A program made the translations under genes and the position numbers. Shown one piece after another: positions 24,227 to 32,670 of a stretch of DNA of 32,671 bases. The DNA is from Cytophagales bacterium (lineage in GTDB: Bacteria > Bacteroidota > Bacteroidia > Cytophagales > Microscillaceae), in the NCBI GenBank assembly GCA_013297825.1, contig JAAFIN010000024.1, positions 1 through 32,671 on the forward strand, read 5' to 3'. A model generated the notes under the pieces. The model made no database searches. It saw nothing but the letters and a program-made list of their open reading frames with translations, and was not told the DNA's origin. Every line of letters starts with the position of its first letter. Position 1 is the first letter of the stretch.

Positions 24227-24853
24227 ATGTTTGAACTTGGAAGATACCAAAAATACAAAAATAATATTTGGCATCAATACATTTTGAGCGTTGATGTTGA
24301 AAATATTGAAACACCTTTTTTGGCAATAGAAAAAAAATACAATGAAATTTCAAAGGAATTTCATCTAAATTTAAAAGAAATTAAAGCTAAAAAATGGTAT
24401 AAATTTTTGAAAATAATCAAAGAAACACCTCTTTTTTCATACATTCAAACAACACAAGACATTACTTTATTAAAAACTGAACTACAAAAAATTATTCAAG
24501 AAAATCATATAAAAACCCAACAATTAGAAGGTACTTGGATAAGCGAAAAACTAACGAAAAAAAACAATTATGACAATAATTTTAGTAATTGGATAAATGC
24601 TTCGCCTTGTGAAGGACATTATTATTTTGTGGTTGATTTGGAAAAAGGTCATAAATCAGCATTCAAAATTCCAGTTCAAGATGGCGAAATGAAAGGACAT
24701 TATTCGCTTTATTGGGGCAAAATTCAAATTACATATACACAGATTTTAATTTGGCAAAATGAGGAATTTCCTGTAATAATTCCTTACAAATTGGAAGAAA
24801 ATTTATTGTTTTTATGGAAAGATAAGACCATTTTCACACAAAAAAGTCAATAA
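24227..24853 (+). CDS. Unknown 208-aa protein downstream of the RNA-repair gene
   Basis: 208 aa from the ATG at 24227; an upstream TTG (24197) lies inside the repeat. I do not recognise the family. There is no signal peptide or membrane segment. The N-terminal half (to about residue 100) is helical and charged (FLAIEKKYNEISKEFHLNLK). The C-terminal half begins LEGTWISEK and has alternating strands (GHYYFVVDLEKG, YSLYWGKIQITYTQILIW), weakly recalling a lipocalin-like barrel. The first codons after Met (TTT GAA CTT) repeat the upstream array. It lies on the same strand as the RNA-repair gene with a 169-base repeat-filled gap, so a functional link is possible but unproven. A terminator follows. 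Confidence 0.6.
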   Translation: MFELGRYQKYKNNIWHQYILSVDVENIETPFLAIEKKYNEISKEFHLNLKEIKAKKWYKFLKIIKETPLFSYIQTTQDITLLKTELQKIIQENHIKTQQLEGTWISEKLTKKNNYDNNFSNWINASPCEGHYYFVVDLEKGHKSAFKIPVQDGEMKGHYSLYWGKIQITYTQILIWQNEEFPVIIPYKLEENLLFLWKDKTIFTQKSQ

Positions 24854-24879
24854 CCAATGATTGATTATTGACATTTTTT
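24846..24879. terminator. Terminator between convergent genes
   Basis: GTCAATAA (24846-24853) pairs with TTATTGAC (24865-24872), followed by T7. The stem overlaps the stop codon of the 208-aa gene and lies 15 bases from the end of hmgA. Confidence 0.65.
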
Positions 24880-24893
24880 TATTTACAAATCTT

Positions 24894-26054
24894 TTATTCT
24901 GTCCAACTCATTGGATATTTGGTATCTAAAAATTCCAAAGCAGTTTTTGTGAGTTTCAAAGGGCGAAATGTATCAACCATTACCGCATATTCTTCGGTTT
25001 TTACTGCTCCAATGCTTTTTTCCACAGTGCCAGGGTGTGGCCCGTGTGGCAATCCGCCAGGGTGTAAGGTAAATGAACCTCTATCAATGCCCTTTCTACT
25101 CATAAAATTACCTTCTGCATAAAATAATACCTCGTCAGAATCAATATTTGAATGGTTATAAGGGGCAGGAATGGACAATGGGTGATAATCAAATAAACGT
25201 GGTACAAATGAACATACCACAAAATTGTGTGCTTGGAACGTCTGATGAACAGGTGGTGGTTGGTGAATACGTCCTGTTATTGGCTCAAAATCATAAATTG
25301 AAAACGTGTAAGGATACAAAAAACCGTCCCAACCTACCAAATCCAAAGGGCTGTGTTCGTACAAATAAGGGTGCATAAAACCCTGTTTTTTGATTTTTAC
25401 CAAATAATCACCTTTTTCGTGTTCTGTAACCAATGTTTGCGGTGGGTGAATATCACGCTCACAATAAGGCGAATGTTCCAAAAGTTGCCCTAATTGATTT
25501 CGATAGCTTTTTACGGTTTCTATGGGCGACATAGATTCTACAATCAAAAGGCAAACAGGGTCAGCATCAAATTCCATTTTGTAAATAATGGTTCTTGGAA
25601 TTACCACATAATCCCCTTTTTGAAAACGTAATTTTCCAAATTGTGAATACAAATAACCACTTCCATCATGTACATAAAGCAATTCGTCAGCTTCACCATT
25701 TTTATAAAAATAATCCATTTTTTTGCCTGATGGATTACAAACTGCAATACTTACGTCTGAATTGATGAATAACGTTTTGCGAGCTTCCAAATAATCTTCT
25801 CCTGTAACACCCAACACAGAAGTACGCAAATGCGTTTGTTGCAATACATAATCTTCCACAATTTCAACGCCACAAGCCACAGGAGGAAGTTGTTGCTTGA
25901 TACGTGTAGGTGGATAAATATGATACAAATTAGAATAAATGCCACTAAAACCGTGAGAACTTACGAGTTCTTCTGCATACAAAGAGCCATCAGGTTGGCG
26001 AAATTGGGTGTGGCGTTTGGGCGGGATTTGTCCAAGACGATAGTAATATGCCAT
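24894..26054 (-). CDS. hmgA: Homogentisate 1,2-dioxygenase
   Basis: 386 aa from the ATG at 26054 (YYYRLGQIPPKRHTQFRQPD); the frame opens at a TTG at 26141, but that part is repeat leader. The iron enzyme opens the homogentisate ring to maleylacetoacetate in tyrosine/phenylalanine breakdown; cytoplasmic. The metal site is visible as YNHSNIDSDEVLFY (His and acidic ligand) and LHPGGLPHGPHPG (second His). EGNFMSRKGIDRGSFTLHPG is characteristic. Shorter than the ~430-aa proteobacterial/animal enzymes, as is usual in Bacteroidota. No other tyrosine-catabolism gene is adjacent. AATGTTG/AATGGTA repeats separate it from the mutase gene upstream. Confidence 0.93.
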   Translation of the reverse strand: MAYYYRLGQIPPKRHTQFRQPDGSLYAEELVSSHGFSGIYSNLYHIYPPTRIKQQLPPVACGVEIVEDYVLQQTHLRTSVLGVTGEDYLEARKTLFINSDVSIAVCNPSGKKMDYFYKNGEADELLYVHDGSGYLYSQFGKLRFQKGDYVVIPRTIIYKMEFDADPVCLLIVESMSPIETVKSYRNQLGQLLEHSPYCERDIHPPQTLVTEHEKGDYLVKIKKQGFMHPYLYEHSPLDLVGWDGFLYPYTFSIYDFEPITGRIHQPPPVHQTFQAHNFVVCSFVPRLFDYHPLSIPAPYNHSNIDSDEVLFYAEGNFMSRKGIDRGSFTLHPGGLPHGPHPGTVEKSIGAVKTEEYAVMVDTFRPLKLTKTALEFLDTKYPMSWTE

Positions 26055-26059
26055 TTTTT

Positions 26060-26100
26060 TAATGTTGAATGGTAAATGTTGAATGGTAAATGAAACAGTC
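26060..26100 (+). repeat. AATGTTG/AATGGTA heptamers before hmgA
   Basis: About five heptamers (AATGTTG, AATGGTA, AATGTTG, AATGGTA, AATGAAA) directly precede the hmgA start codon on the minus strand, followed by a degenerate CAGTCAAAGGC module. Confidence 0.75.
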
Positions 26101-26205
26101 AAAGGCAATTTTATTGGTATTGTAACTCTTGTGGTTGCCAATCATAGCCAAATTTTATATTTTAAATTTTTTCTGAAAAATATAATTTATTTTTTGAAAA
26201 AAAAA

Positions 26206-28350
26206 TTATTTCAAAAGTTTTCCTAAAATCTCCTGCCCAGCTATCGCAATCACAGTACCTGTCCCAAAAATAGCAGATACGCCTGATTGATATAAAAATT
26301 CATAATCTTGAACAGGGATTACACCACCAGCCACTACTAAAATATCTTCTCTTCCATAATCTTTGAGGTGTTGGATAAGTTGGGGTAATAATGTTTTGTG
26401 TCCTGCTGCAAGGCTTGAAATTCCTACAATATGCACGTCATTTTCTATTGCCTGTGTGGCTACTTCTTGGGGCGTTTGGAATAATGCCCCCATATCCACA
26501 TCAAAACCTATGTCAGCGAAGCCTGTTGCGATAACTTTTGCACCTCTATCGTGTCCATCTTGTCCCATTTTTGCGACCAAAATACGAGGTCTGCGACCTT
26601 CTGCTTGTGCAAATTCATCAGCAAGTTGTCTTGCTTTTTGGAATTCCTCATTTTCAGAGGCAACTTGTGCATATACACCGCTTACAGATTGGATATTAGC
26701 CCTGTGTCTGCCATATATTTTTTCCAAAGCGTCAGATATTTCGCCCAAAGTTGCCCTATTTTTGGCACAAATTACTGCCAATGCTAAGAGATTTTCAGCA
26801 TTTTCTTGGTTTTCCGCTTTTGCTTTGGCACAATTTGTGAGATTTTCCAAAGAAATGCGTACTTCTTCCTGATTTCTGTTAGATTTTACGGATTTTAGAC
26901 GTTCCACTTGGCTTTTTCGTACTTCTGTGTTGTCAATATCCAATATTTCCAAAGGAATTTCGTCTTTTACTTGATATTTGTTTATGCCTACTAATATTTC
27001 TTTGCCTGTATCAATCAAAGCCTGTTTTTTGGTGGCAGATTCTTCTATTTTTAGCTTTGGTAATCCTGTTTCTATTGCCTTTGCCATTCCACCCAATGCT
27101 TCTATTTCTTGGATTAGTTCCCACGCTTTCTCACAAAGTTCGGTAGTAAGGCTTTCTATATAATAACTTCCTGCATAAGGGTCTATTATCTGACAAACTT
27201 GGGTTTCTTCTTGCAAAAAAAGCTGTGTATTACGTGCAATTCTTGCGGAAAAATCGGTAGGCAATGCCATTGCTTCGTCCAAAGAATTGGTGTGTAATGA
27301 CTGTGTATGTCCCAAAACCGCACTTAATGCTTCTATACAGGTGCGAGCAACGTTATTGTAAGGGTCTTGTGCGGTCAAACTCCACCCAGACGTTTGCGAA
27401 TGGGTGCGTAATGCCATAGAAATTGGATTTTTTGGGTTAAATTGCTTAATCAATTTCGCCCAAAGCAATCTACCAGCACGCATTTTGGCTACTTCCATTG
27501 CGTGATTCATTCCTATTCCCCAAAAAAACGACAATCTTGGTGCAAAATCGTCTATATCCAAGCCTGCTTTTAAGCCTGTACGCACATATTCCAACCCATC
27601 TGCTAAGGTATAAGCAAGTTCTATGTGTGCAGGTGCGCCTGCCTCGTGTATGTGGTAACCTGATATACTAATAGAATTGAATTTAGGCATTTTTTTGGAG
27701 GTAAATTCAAAAATATCAGCAATAATTTGCATACTTGGAGCAGGTGGATAAATGTAAGTATTACGCACCATAAACTCTTTTAAGATATCATTTTGAATTG
27801 TTCCACTAAGTTTTTCGGTGGAAACACCTTGTTCTTCGCCTGCCACAATAAAAAACGCCATTACAGGCAAAACCGCTCCATTCATTGTCATAGAAACTGA
27901 CATTTCGTCCAAAGGAATTTGGTCAAAAAGGATTTTCATATCTTCTACGGTGTCAATCGCAACGCCTGCTTTGCCCACATCACCCACTACACGAGCATTG
28001 TCAGAATCATAACCCCTATGTGTTGGCAAATCAAATGCCACAGAAAGCCCTTTTTGTCCAGAGGCAAGATTACGCCTATAAAACGCATTGGAGGCTTCCG
28101 CAGTAGAAAATCCTGCATATTGGCGTATTGTCCAAGCACGTTGTACGTACATTGTGGAATACACGCCACGCAAAAAAGGTGGTTTTCCTGCAATAAATCC
28201 TAAATGTTGTGCATTTTTGAGGTTTTCAGGTGTGTAAAATGATTTTATTTGTATGCCTTCTGGACTTTCCCAAGTAGTTTTTTGAGGATTTTGTTCTGAC
28301 AAATCTGTAAGATTAGGAAGTTGCCAAGCTATGTTTTTAAAATCTATCAT
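26206..28350 (-). CDS. mutB: Methylmalonyl-CoA mutase large subunit
   Basis: 714 aa, full length for the catalytic subunit. It interconverts succinyl-CoA and (R)-methylmalonyl-CoA with adenosylcobalamin, in propionate metabolism. The N-terminal TIM barrel carries [20 protein letters not shown], then [17 protein letters not shown] and the substrate-channel motif [19 protein letters not shown]. The C-terminal cobalamin domain has [14 protein letters not shown], with axial His at residue 600, and the following GALFQTPQE and GISSLAAGH segments. In Bacteroidota a small subunit gene (mutA) usually precedes it; here the upstream neighbour is cca after a 277-base gap, so the small subunit must lie elsewhere or be missing. 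No cobalamin riboswitch is seen upstream. Confidence 0.95.
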   Translation of the reverse strand: MIDFKNIAWQLPNLTDLSEQNPQKTTWESPEGIQIKSFYTPENLKNAQHLGFIAGKPPFLRGVYSTMYVQRAWTIRQYAGFSTAEASNAFYRRNLASGQKGLSVAFDLPTHRGYDSDNARVVGDVGKAGVAIDTVEDMKILFDQIPLDEMSVSMTMNGAVLPVMAFFIVAGEEQGVSTEKLSGTIQNDILKEFMVRNTYIYPPAPSMQIIADIFEFTSKKMPKFNSISISGYHIHEAGAPAHIELAYTLADGLEYVRTGLKAGLDIDDFAPRLSFFWGIGMNHAMEVAKMRAGRLLWAKLIKQFNPKNPISMALRTHSQTSGWSLTAQDPYNNVARTCIEALSAVLGHTQSLHTNSLDEAMALPTDFSARIARNTQLFLQEETQVCQIIDPYAGSYYIESLTTELCEKAWELIQEIEALGGMAKAIETGLPKLKIEESATKKQALIDTGKEILVGINKYQVKDEIPLEILDIDNTEVRKSQVERLKSVKSNRNQEEVRISLENLTNCAKAKAENQENAENLLALAVICAKNRATLGEISDALEKIYGRHRANIQSVSGVYAQVASENEEFQKARQLADEFAQAEGRRPRILVAKMGQDGHDRGAKVIATGFADIGFDVDMGALFQTPQEVATQAIENDVHIVGISSLAAGHKTLLPQLIQHLKDYGREDILVVAGGVIPVQDYEFLYQSGVSAIFGTGTVIAIAGQEILGKLLK

Positions 28351-28357
28351 ATTTTCT

Positions 28358-28425
28358 AATATTGAATGGTAAATGATGAATGGTAAATAAAACAGCCAAA
28401 ATGCAAAGTTTAAGGTTTAATAAAA
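28358..28425 (+). repeat. Heptamers and CAGCC module upstream of mutB
   Basis: ATTGAATGGTAAATGATGAA heptamers lead into AAACAGCCAAA and an AAGTTTAAGGTTTAATAAAATCCT segment, the same module order as at 2711-2800. Confidence 0.75.
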
Positions 28426-28450
28426 TCCTATTTCAAATTTATTTTTAATC

Positions 28451-28600
28451 ATTTTTTAGGTTGTATGACAATTTTTGTGGAGTTACAAATCTGTAAGAGG
28501 TTTTAAAAACCTTAGAGGTTTGATTATCAATATTCCATCTTAAAAATAAAGGATAAATTTAATAAATTCTACAAAAATTGTCAGATAACCGTATTTTTTA
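28451..28600 (+). mobile_element. MITE-like element with 26-bp terminal inverted repeats
   Basis: Ends 28459-28484 and 28565-28590 are inverted copies matching at 22 of 26 positions, with an uninterrupted shared core TGACAATTTTTGT. ATTTTTTA occurs immediately left (28451-28458) and two bases right (28593-28600), like an 8-bp target duplication. The interior holds a palindromic ACCTCTAAGG-type segment (28492-28527) and no ORF. The total is about 134 bp. It lies between cca and mutB. Confidence 0.6.
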
Positions 28601-28640
28601 AACTTTTGAACTTTTAAATTTTTAACCTTAAACTTCCAAC
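28600..28640 (+). repeat. TTGAAC/TTAAAC cluster over the cca stop
   Basis: A degenerate AAACTTTTGAACTTTTAAAT cluster runs up to the cca stop codon (28628-28630) and may include its last codons. Confidence 0.55.
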
Positions 28641-30052
28641 CCCAATTCCTTCGCTTTCTGCACCATAAAATTAAATGCTTCTTCATATTCATTGCGAAGT
28701 GTGCCATCAAGAATTGCCTCACGAATTTGTGTTTTAATAATACCTACTTCCCTACAAGGTTTTAGTTTGAAGGTTTCCATAATAATCTCGCCTGTAATGA
28801 CAGGTTGAAAATTACGAAGTTTGTCTTTATCTTCTATTTCTTGTAGTTTTTGTTCTACAATCGCAAAATTTTGTAATACTTTTTGGACTTTTTCAGGATT
28901 TTTGGAAGTAATATCTGATTTACAAAGTTTCATCAAATCCTCTAAATCTTCGCCTGCCTCAAACAAAAGCCTTCTAAGTGCAGAATCTGAAATCTCATCT
29001 CTACCAAGCGGAATAGGGCGAGCGTGCATACGGACTATTTTTTGCACAAATCGCATTTCGCTACCCATTGGCAATTTTAGCCTTTGGAAATATTGAGGTA
29101 CAAGTTTAGCACCTTTGTCCTCGTGTCCGTGAAACGACCAACCTGCTTTTGGGTGAAATTGTTTGGTCATTGGTTTTGCAATATCGTGATAAATGGCTGA
29201 CCACCTAAGCCAGATATTATCTGAAACCTTACAAACATTATCCAAAACCTGCAATGTATGGAAAAAATTATCTTTGTGTCCTTTTCCATCTATCATTTCA
29301 ACCCCTTGTAATGCCACAAGTTCAGGCATAATCAGTTGTAACAATTCCGCATAAAAAAGCAATTTAAAACCATAAGAAGGCACAGGAGTTTTGAGAATTT
29401 TGGTTAATTCATCAGTAATGCGTTCTTGTGAAATGATTTTTAGGCGTTCTTTGTTGTCTTTTATGGCATCAAAAGTTTCAGGAAAAATATCAAAACGCAA
29501 CTGCGTTGCAAATCTTACCGCTCTCATCATACGCAATGGGTCATCTGAAAAGGTAATATTTGGGTCAAGTGGTGTGCGAATAATTTTTCTTTCAATATCT
29601 TTTAATCCGCCAAATGGGTCTAAAATATTGCCATAATCTTGTGCATTGAGGCTAATTGCAAGTGCATTTATCGTAAAATCTCTGCGATTTTGGTCATCTT
29701 CCAAAGTACCATTTTCTACAATAGGTTTTCTGGAATCTCTTTGATAACTTTCTTTTCTTGCACCTACAAATTCCACTATCCAATCTTGGGTTTTGACCAT
29801 TGCAGTCCCAAAATTTTTAAAAAAATTAACTTCTGGCTCGTATTTATGTTTTTGTCCCCAAATTTTTGCAAATTCTTCAGCCAAAGCAATACCACTACCT
29901 ACGCATACAATATCAATATCGTTGCAAGGTCGTCCCAAAATCCAATCTCTTACAATACCGCCCACAAGATAGGCAGGCATTTGGATATTTTGGGCGGATT
30001 GTGCCAATAATGCAAAAATCTCGTCTTGTGCGAGTTTGTCAGTGAAGTTCAA
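28628..30052 (-). CDS. cca: CCA-adding enzyme / tRNA nucleotidyltransferase with HD domain
   Basis: 474 aa. Class II nucleotidyltransferase that builds or repairs the 3' CCA of tRNAs; cytoplasmic. The head domain has YLVGGIVRDWILGR with NDIDIVCVG (catalytic Asp pair), then RRDFTINALAI. The neck has DDPLRMMRAVRFATQLRFDI. The C-terminal part has an HD phosphohydrolase motif (WSAIYHDIAKP), common in Bacteroidota members. The start is unusual: no ATG precedes Met25 (MPAYLVGG), which would remove the N-terminal helix. The only fitting codon is TTG at 30052, which is part of the TTGAAC repeat on the minus strand. It is also the second poly(A)-polymerase-superfamily enzyme in the window besides the RNA-repair protein. 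Confidence 0.93.
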   Translation of the reverse strand: MNFTDKLAQDEIFALLAQSAQNIQMPAYLVGGIVRDWILGRPCNDIDIVCVGSGIALAEEFAKIWGQKHKYEPEVNFFKNFGTAMVKTQDWIVEFVGARKESYQRDSRKPIVENGTLEDDQNRRDFTINALAISLNAQDYGNILDPFGGLKDIERKIIRTPLDPNITFSDDPLRMMRAVRFATQLRFDIFPETFDAIKDNKERLKIISQERITDELTKILKTPVPSYGFKLLFYAELLQLIMPELVALQGVEMIDGKGHKDNFFHTLQVLDNVCKVSDNIWLRWSAIYHDIAKPMTKQFHPKAGWSFHGHEDKGAKLVPQYFQRLKLPMGSEMRFVQKIVRMHARPIPLGRDEISDSALRRLLFEAGEDLEDLMKLCKSDITSKNPEKVQKVLQNFAIVEQKLQEIEDKDKLRNFQPVITGEIIMETFKLKPCREVGIIKTQIREAILDGTLRNEYEEAFNFMVQKAKELGLEV

Positions 30053-30290
30053 AGTTTAAGGTTTAAAGTTTAAGGTTCAAAGTTCAAGGTTCAAAAGTTC
30101 AAAAGTTCAAAAGTTCAAAAGTTCAAGGTTCAAAAGTTCAAAGTTCAAAAGTTCAAAGTTCAAGGTTCAAAAGTTCAAAGTTCAAGGTTCAAAAGTTCAA
30201 ATTTTTTTGAATTTCTTTGAGCATTTTTGAGCATTTTTGAACTTTTTGAGCATTTTTGAACTTTTTGAGCATTTTGAACTCTGTTACACC
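30045..30290 (+). repeat. Longest GTTCAAA/GTTCAAG array
   Basis: About twenty units alternate between 7 bases (GTTCAAG, GTTTAAG) and 8 bases (AGTTCAAA) from 30045 to 30200. They are followed by a different unit, GAGCATTTTTGAACTTTTT, to 30275. On the minus strand the array reads (C)CTTGAAC and supplies the cca start codon. It fills the whole gap between the 191-aa gene and cca. Confidence 0.9.
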
Positions 30291-30295
30291 ATTCT

Positions 30296-30871
30296 TTAAA
30301 AAAATTGTTGAATTTCTTTTTTAAGATATTGCAATGCGTCTTCTGCTGGATTTATATTGTGTTCTTTGGCAGTAACAAGGATTTTTTTGGAAAGTTCAAT
30401 ACCATTTTCTTCCTCTGGAATCGTCAAAGCAACATTATTTATAAGTGTAATCATTTCTTCAATGGCTTTATTAACCAAATTCCACGCTTCTTGGCTCACA
30501 TACATTTGTTGGCTAAGATTGTGGGCAAGTTCTTCTCTGATATTTTGCACCAATACATATTGTAACATTCCTACGGTAAATTCAGGATTATTAAGGCGTG
30601 GAATTATTTGGGCAGGAGAATTGCGTTCTAATAATAAGGCTAATCTTTCGTAAGCCTGCAAACGAATTGGGAGAATTTCAGATTTATTTTTGAGTTCTAC
30701 TTCTTTTTGTTTGAGGGCAAGTTCTGCTTTACTTTGTTGAAATTGGGTCTCTAATAAAAGTTGGCTTTGTTGTAATTCTTTTTGTGTAAAAGCCCTTACA
30801 ATCGTGTACATTGCATATAATACCAACGAAGAAGGCACTAATATTTTGACTAAATCAGCTAAAAATTCCAT
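30296..30871 (-). CDS. Membrane-anchored coiled-coil protein, conserved in Bacteroidota
   Basis: 191 aa. A single N-terminal membrane helix (LADLVKILVPSSLVLYAMYT) is followed by a Gln/Glu-rich coiled coil (TQKELQQSQLLLETQFQQSK) and then a helical domain with ILPIRLQAYERLALLLERNS, NIREELAHNLSQQMYVSQEA and a W. The pattern LPLRLQAYERL ... QQxYVSxxxW is one I recall from uncharacterised short Bacteroidota proteins; no function is known. No signal peptide is likely; the bulk is probably cytoplasmic. CTTAAAC/CCTTGAA heptamers reach to within a few bases of the ATG, leaving no visible Shine-Dalgarno site. Confidence 0.75.
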   Translation of the reverse strand: MEFLADLVKILVPSSLVLYAMYTIVRAFTQKELQQSQLLLETQFQQSKAELALKQKEVELKNKSEILPIRLQAYERLALLLERNSPAQIIPRLNNPEFTVGMLQYVLVQNIREELAHNLSQQMYVSQEAWNLVNKAIEEMITLINNVALTIPEEENGIELSKKILVTAKEHNINPAEDALQYLKKEIQQFF

Positions 30872-30918
30872 TAAGAAGTTTAAGGTTTAAGGTTCAAAGT
30901 TTAAGGTTCAAAAATTCA
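30872..30918 (+). repeat. GTTTAAG heptamers upstream of the 191-aa gene
   Basis: GTTTAAG, GTTTAAG, GTTCAAA, GTTTAAG and GTTCAAA units directly precede the ATG of the minus-strand gene. The remaining gap up to 31302 is AT-rich. Confidence 0.8.
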
Positions 30919-30993
30919 ATTTTTTTTTATAGTTTATTAAAAATATCACAAAATTAAAACATTTTTTTCAAAAAAAATATAAAAAAATAGTTT

Positions 30994-31001
30994 CAAATAT
31001 A
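30994..31001 (-). promoter_or_regulatory. Possible -7 box for the 191-aa gene
   Basis: TATATTTG on the minus strand, inside CAAATATACACAAAA, a 15-base sequence also found at the DUF4856 gene promoter (19355-19369). It lies about 125 bases from the start codon; no clear -33 element. Confidence 0.3.
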
Positions 31002-31130
31002 CACAAAAAAATAGTTTTTATAAATATTTGACTTTGTTTTTTGTAAAACTTTGTAAAATTAGCTAATATTTTATATTTTCTGAAAGATAAAATAACTTTT
31101 GGTTAAATATAACCGCAATAAAAAAATGTT

Positions 31131-31176
31131 TTACTTTCCCCTTACACCTTTCTCCTTTCTCCTTCCCTTATATTTA
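31131..31176 (+). repeat. Inverted GGGAAAG-type cluster upstream of the VWA gene
   Basis: ACTTTCCCCTTACACCTTTC and following heptamers are the reverse complement of the clusters at 5214 and 24056. They sit in the 431-base gap 30872-31302, which otherwise shows only AT-rich sequence. Confidence 0.65.
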
Positions 31177-31302
31177 TTTATTAAAAAACAGACTAAAAAC
31201 ATAGTTTTTTCGTATTTTAATTACCAAATTATCATAAATGACATTCATATAAAAACATCATTTTTGCTAAAACCATTTTTTAATAATAATTTAAAAATTC
31301 TT

Positions 31303-32670
31303 ATGAATTATAATCTGTTATTGGCACAAATCGCTCAAATGAACGTGCCTGACGAAGTAAAACAAAAGTTTATAGATGAAATCCAAAATTCACCCCAAAA
31401 ACACTTTTTACAAAAAGAAAAATTAGATAATAAAAACTTTGAAAATAAAGACATTTACGCTTACAATGATTTAGAACTTTTGGGCGGTTGGAATCCAAAA
31501 CCTAATTATTTAATGTCTTTAAAAAGCCTTGAAGAACTCATTATACAAGACAAACAAAGAGAAAAAGATGGATTTCCTCGCAGAATTAGACTTGGAAAAC
31601 TCGTAAAACCCGCAGAAGGTAAAGGTAAAAAAAATGAAATTATCATTGTTCCAACCACCAACGAAGCAAAACTTTATCACGACGAAAATCCTAACCAACC
31701 AAAAGAAATGGGTGGTGTAGGCAAAGGCGATACAGGAAAAGTATTGGGCGAAAAACCTGTAAATCAACAACAAGACCAACAACAAGGCGAGGGCGAAGGT
31801 GCAGGCGAAGGAAAAGGCGGAAAACACGATATGATAGCAGAAGCATTTGATTTGGGGCGTATTCTTACTGAACAATTTTCTTTGCCTAATTTGCAACAAA
31901 AAGGCAAAAAACCGTCTTTGACCAAAGTCTTGTATGACCTTACAGACAAAAATCAAGGTTTTGGGCAATTATTGGATAACAAAGCCACTTTGAAAAAAAT
32001 TTTGCAAAGCAATTTAATTTTAAATCCTAATGCCCAAAATCTTAATCCAGAGGAATTTGTGGTAAATCCTAAAGACAAAGTTTATCGCATTGTTTCGCCT
32101 GAGAAAGATGTGGATTCGCAAGCAATGGTATTTTTTTTGAGGGATTATTCAGGTTCTATGCAGGGAAAACCTACCGAAGTGATTACCACACAACACCTTT
32201 TTATTTATAGTTGGTTGATGTATCAATACAACAATCAGGTAGAAAGTAGGTTTATTCTGCACGACACAGAGGCAAAAGAAGTAGAAGATTTTTATACATA
32301 TTATAAATCAACTGTTGCAGGTGGTACAAATGTTTATCCAGCTTTTGAGTTGGTGGATAGTATTGTTACCAAAGAAAATTTGGCAAAAGATTATAATATT
32401 TATATATTTCACGGAACTGATGGAGATGATTGGGAACAAAATGGCGAAAAAACGCTTTCTATTATCCAAAAAATGTTGGGTTATACCAATCGTTTGGGTA
32501 TTACGATTGCCAAAAATTCGTGGTCAGGTTCTCATACAACTGTAGAAAAATATATCCAAAACTCAGGAATTTTAACTAAAATGCCTGCTTTTGTGCGAAT
32601 GGACAGTTTTCAAGCGGATACTTCTAACGAAGGACGAATGATAGAAGGTATTAAAAAACTTGTGAGTTAA
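31303..32670 (+). CDS. DUF444-like VWA domain protein
   Basis: 455 aa from the ATG at 31303 (NYNLLLAQIAQMNVPDEVKQ); the frame is open back to 31099, but through repeat-like and low-complexity DNA. Order: a helical N-terminal domain, a region ending in a Gly/Gln-rich linker (QQQDQQQGEGEGAGEGKGGK), a basic middle part, then a VWA domain. The MIDAS residues are DYSGSM (Asp281, Ser283, Ser285) and the Thr of AGGTNVYP (342). RFILHDTEAKEVEDFYTYY and IFHGTDGDDW closely recall the YeaH/YhbH (DUF444) family. Those proteins are linked to PrkA and SpoVR in other bacteria, neither of which is visible here. The ChlI-like AAA+ protein at 10324 is the likely ATPase partner. The stop codon lies at the very end of the window. 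Confidence 0.85.
   Translation: MNYNLLLAQIAQMNVPDEVKQKFIDEIQNSPQKHFLQKEKLDNKNFENKDIYAYNDLELLGGWNPKPNYLMSLKSLEELIIQDKQREKDGFPRRIRLGKLVKPAEGKGKKNEIIIVPTTNEAKLYHDENPNQPKEMGGVGKGDTGKVLGEKPVNQQQDQQQGEGEGAGEGKGGKHDMIAEAFDLGRILTEQFSLPNLQQKGKKPSLTKVLYDLTDKNQGFGQLLDNKATLKKILQSNLILNPNAQNLNPEEFVVNPKDKVYRIVSPEKDVDSQAMVFFLRDYSGSMQGKPTEVITTQHLFIYSWLMYQYNNQVESRFILHDTEAKEVEDFYTYYKSTVAGGTNVYPAFELVDSIVTKENLAKDYNIYIFHGTDGDDWEQNGEKTLSIIQKMLGYTNRLGITIAKNSWSGSHTTVEKYIQNSGILTKMPAFVRMDSFQADTSNEGRMIEGIKKLVS

Noticed and set aside
24037-24277. Minus-strand Lys/Phe-rich ORFs (KFKKFKVQ repeats)
   Set aside because: They are translations of the TTGAAC tandem array in two frames; the peptide periodicity only reflects the DNA repeat.
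26363-26872. 169-codon plus-strand ORF within mutB
   Set aside because: Antisense to the conserved cobalamin-binding domain; no independent evidence.
28351-28627. Cobalamin riboswitch upstream of mutB
   Set aside because: No B12-box-like or multi-stem conserved leader is visible; the gap is accounted for by repeats and a MITE-like element.
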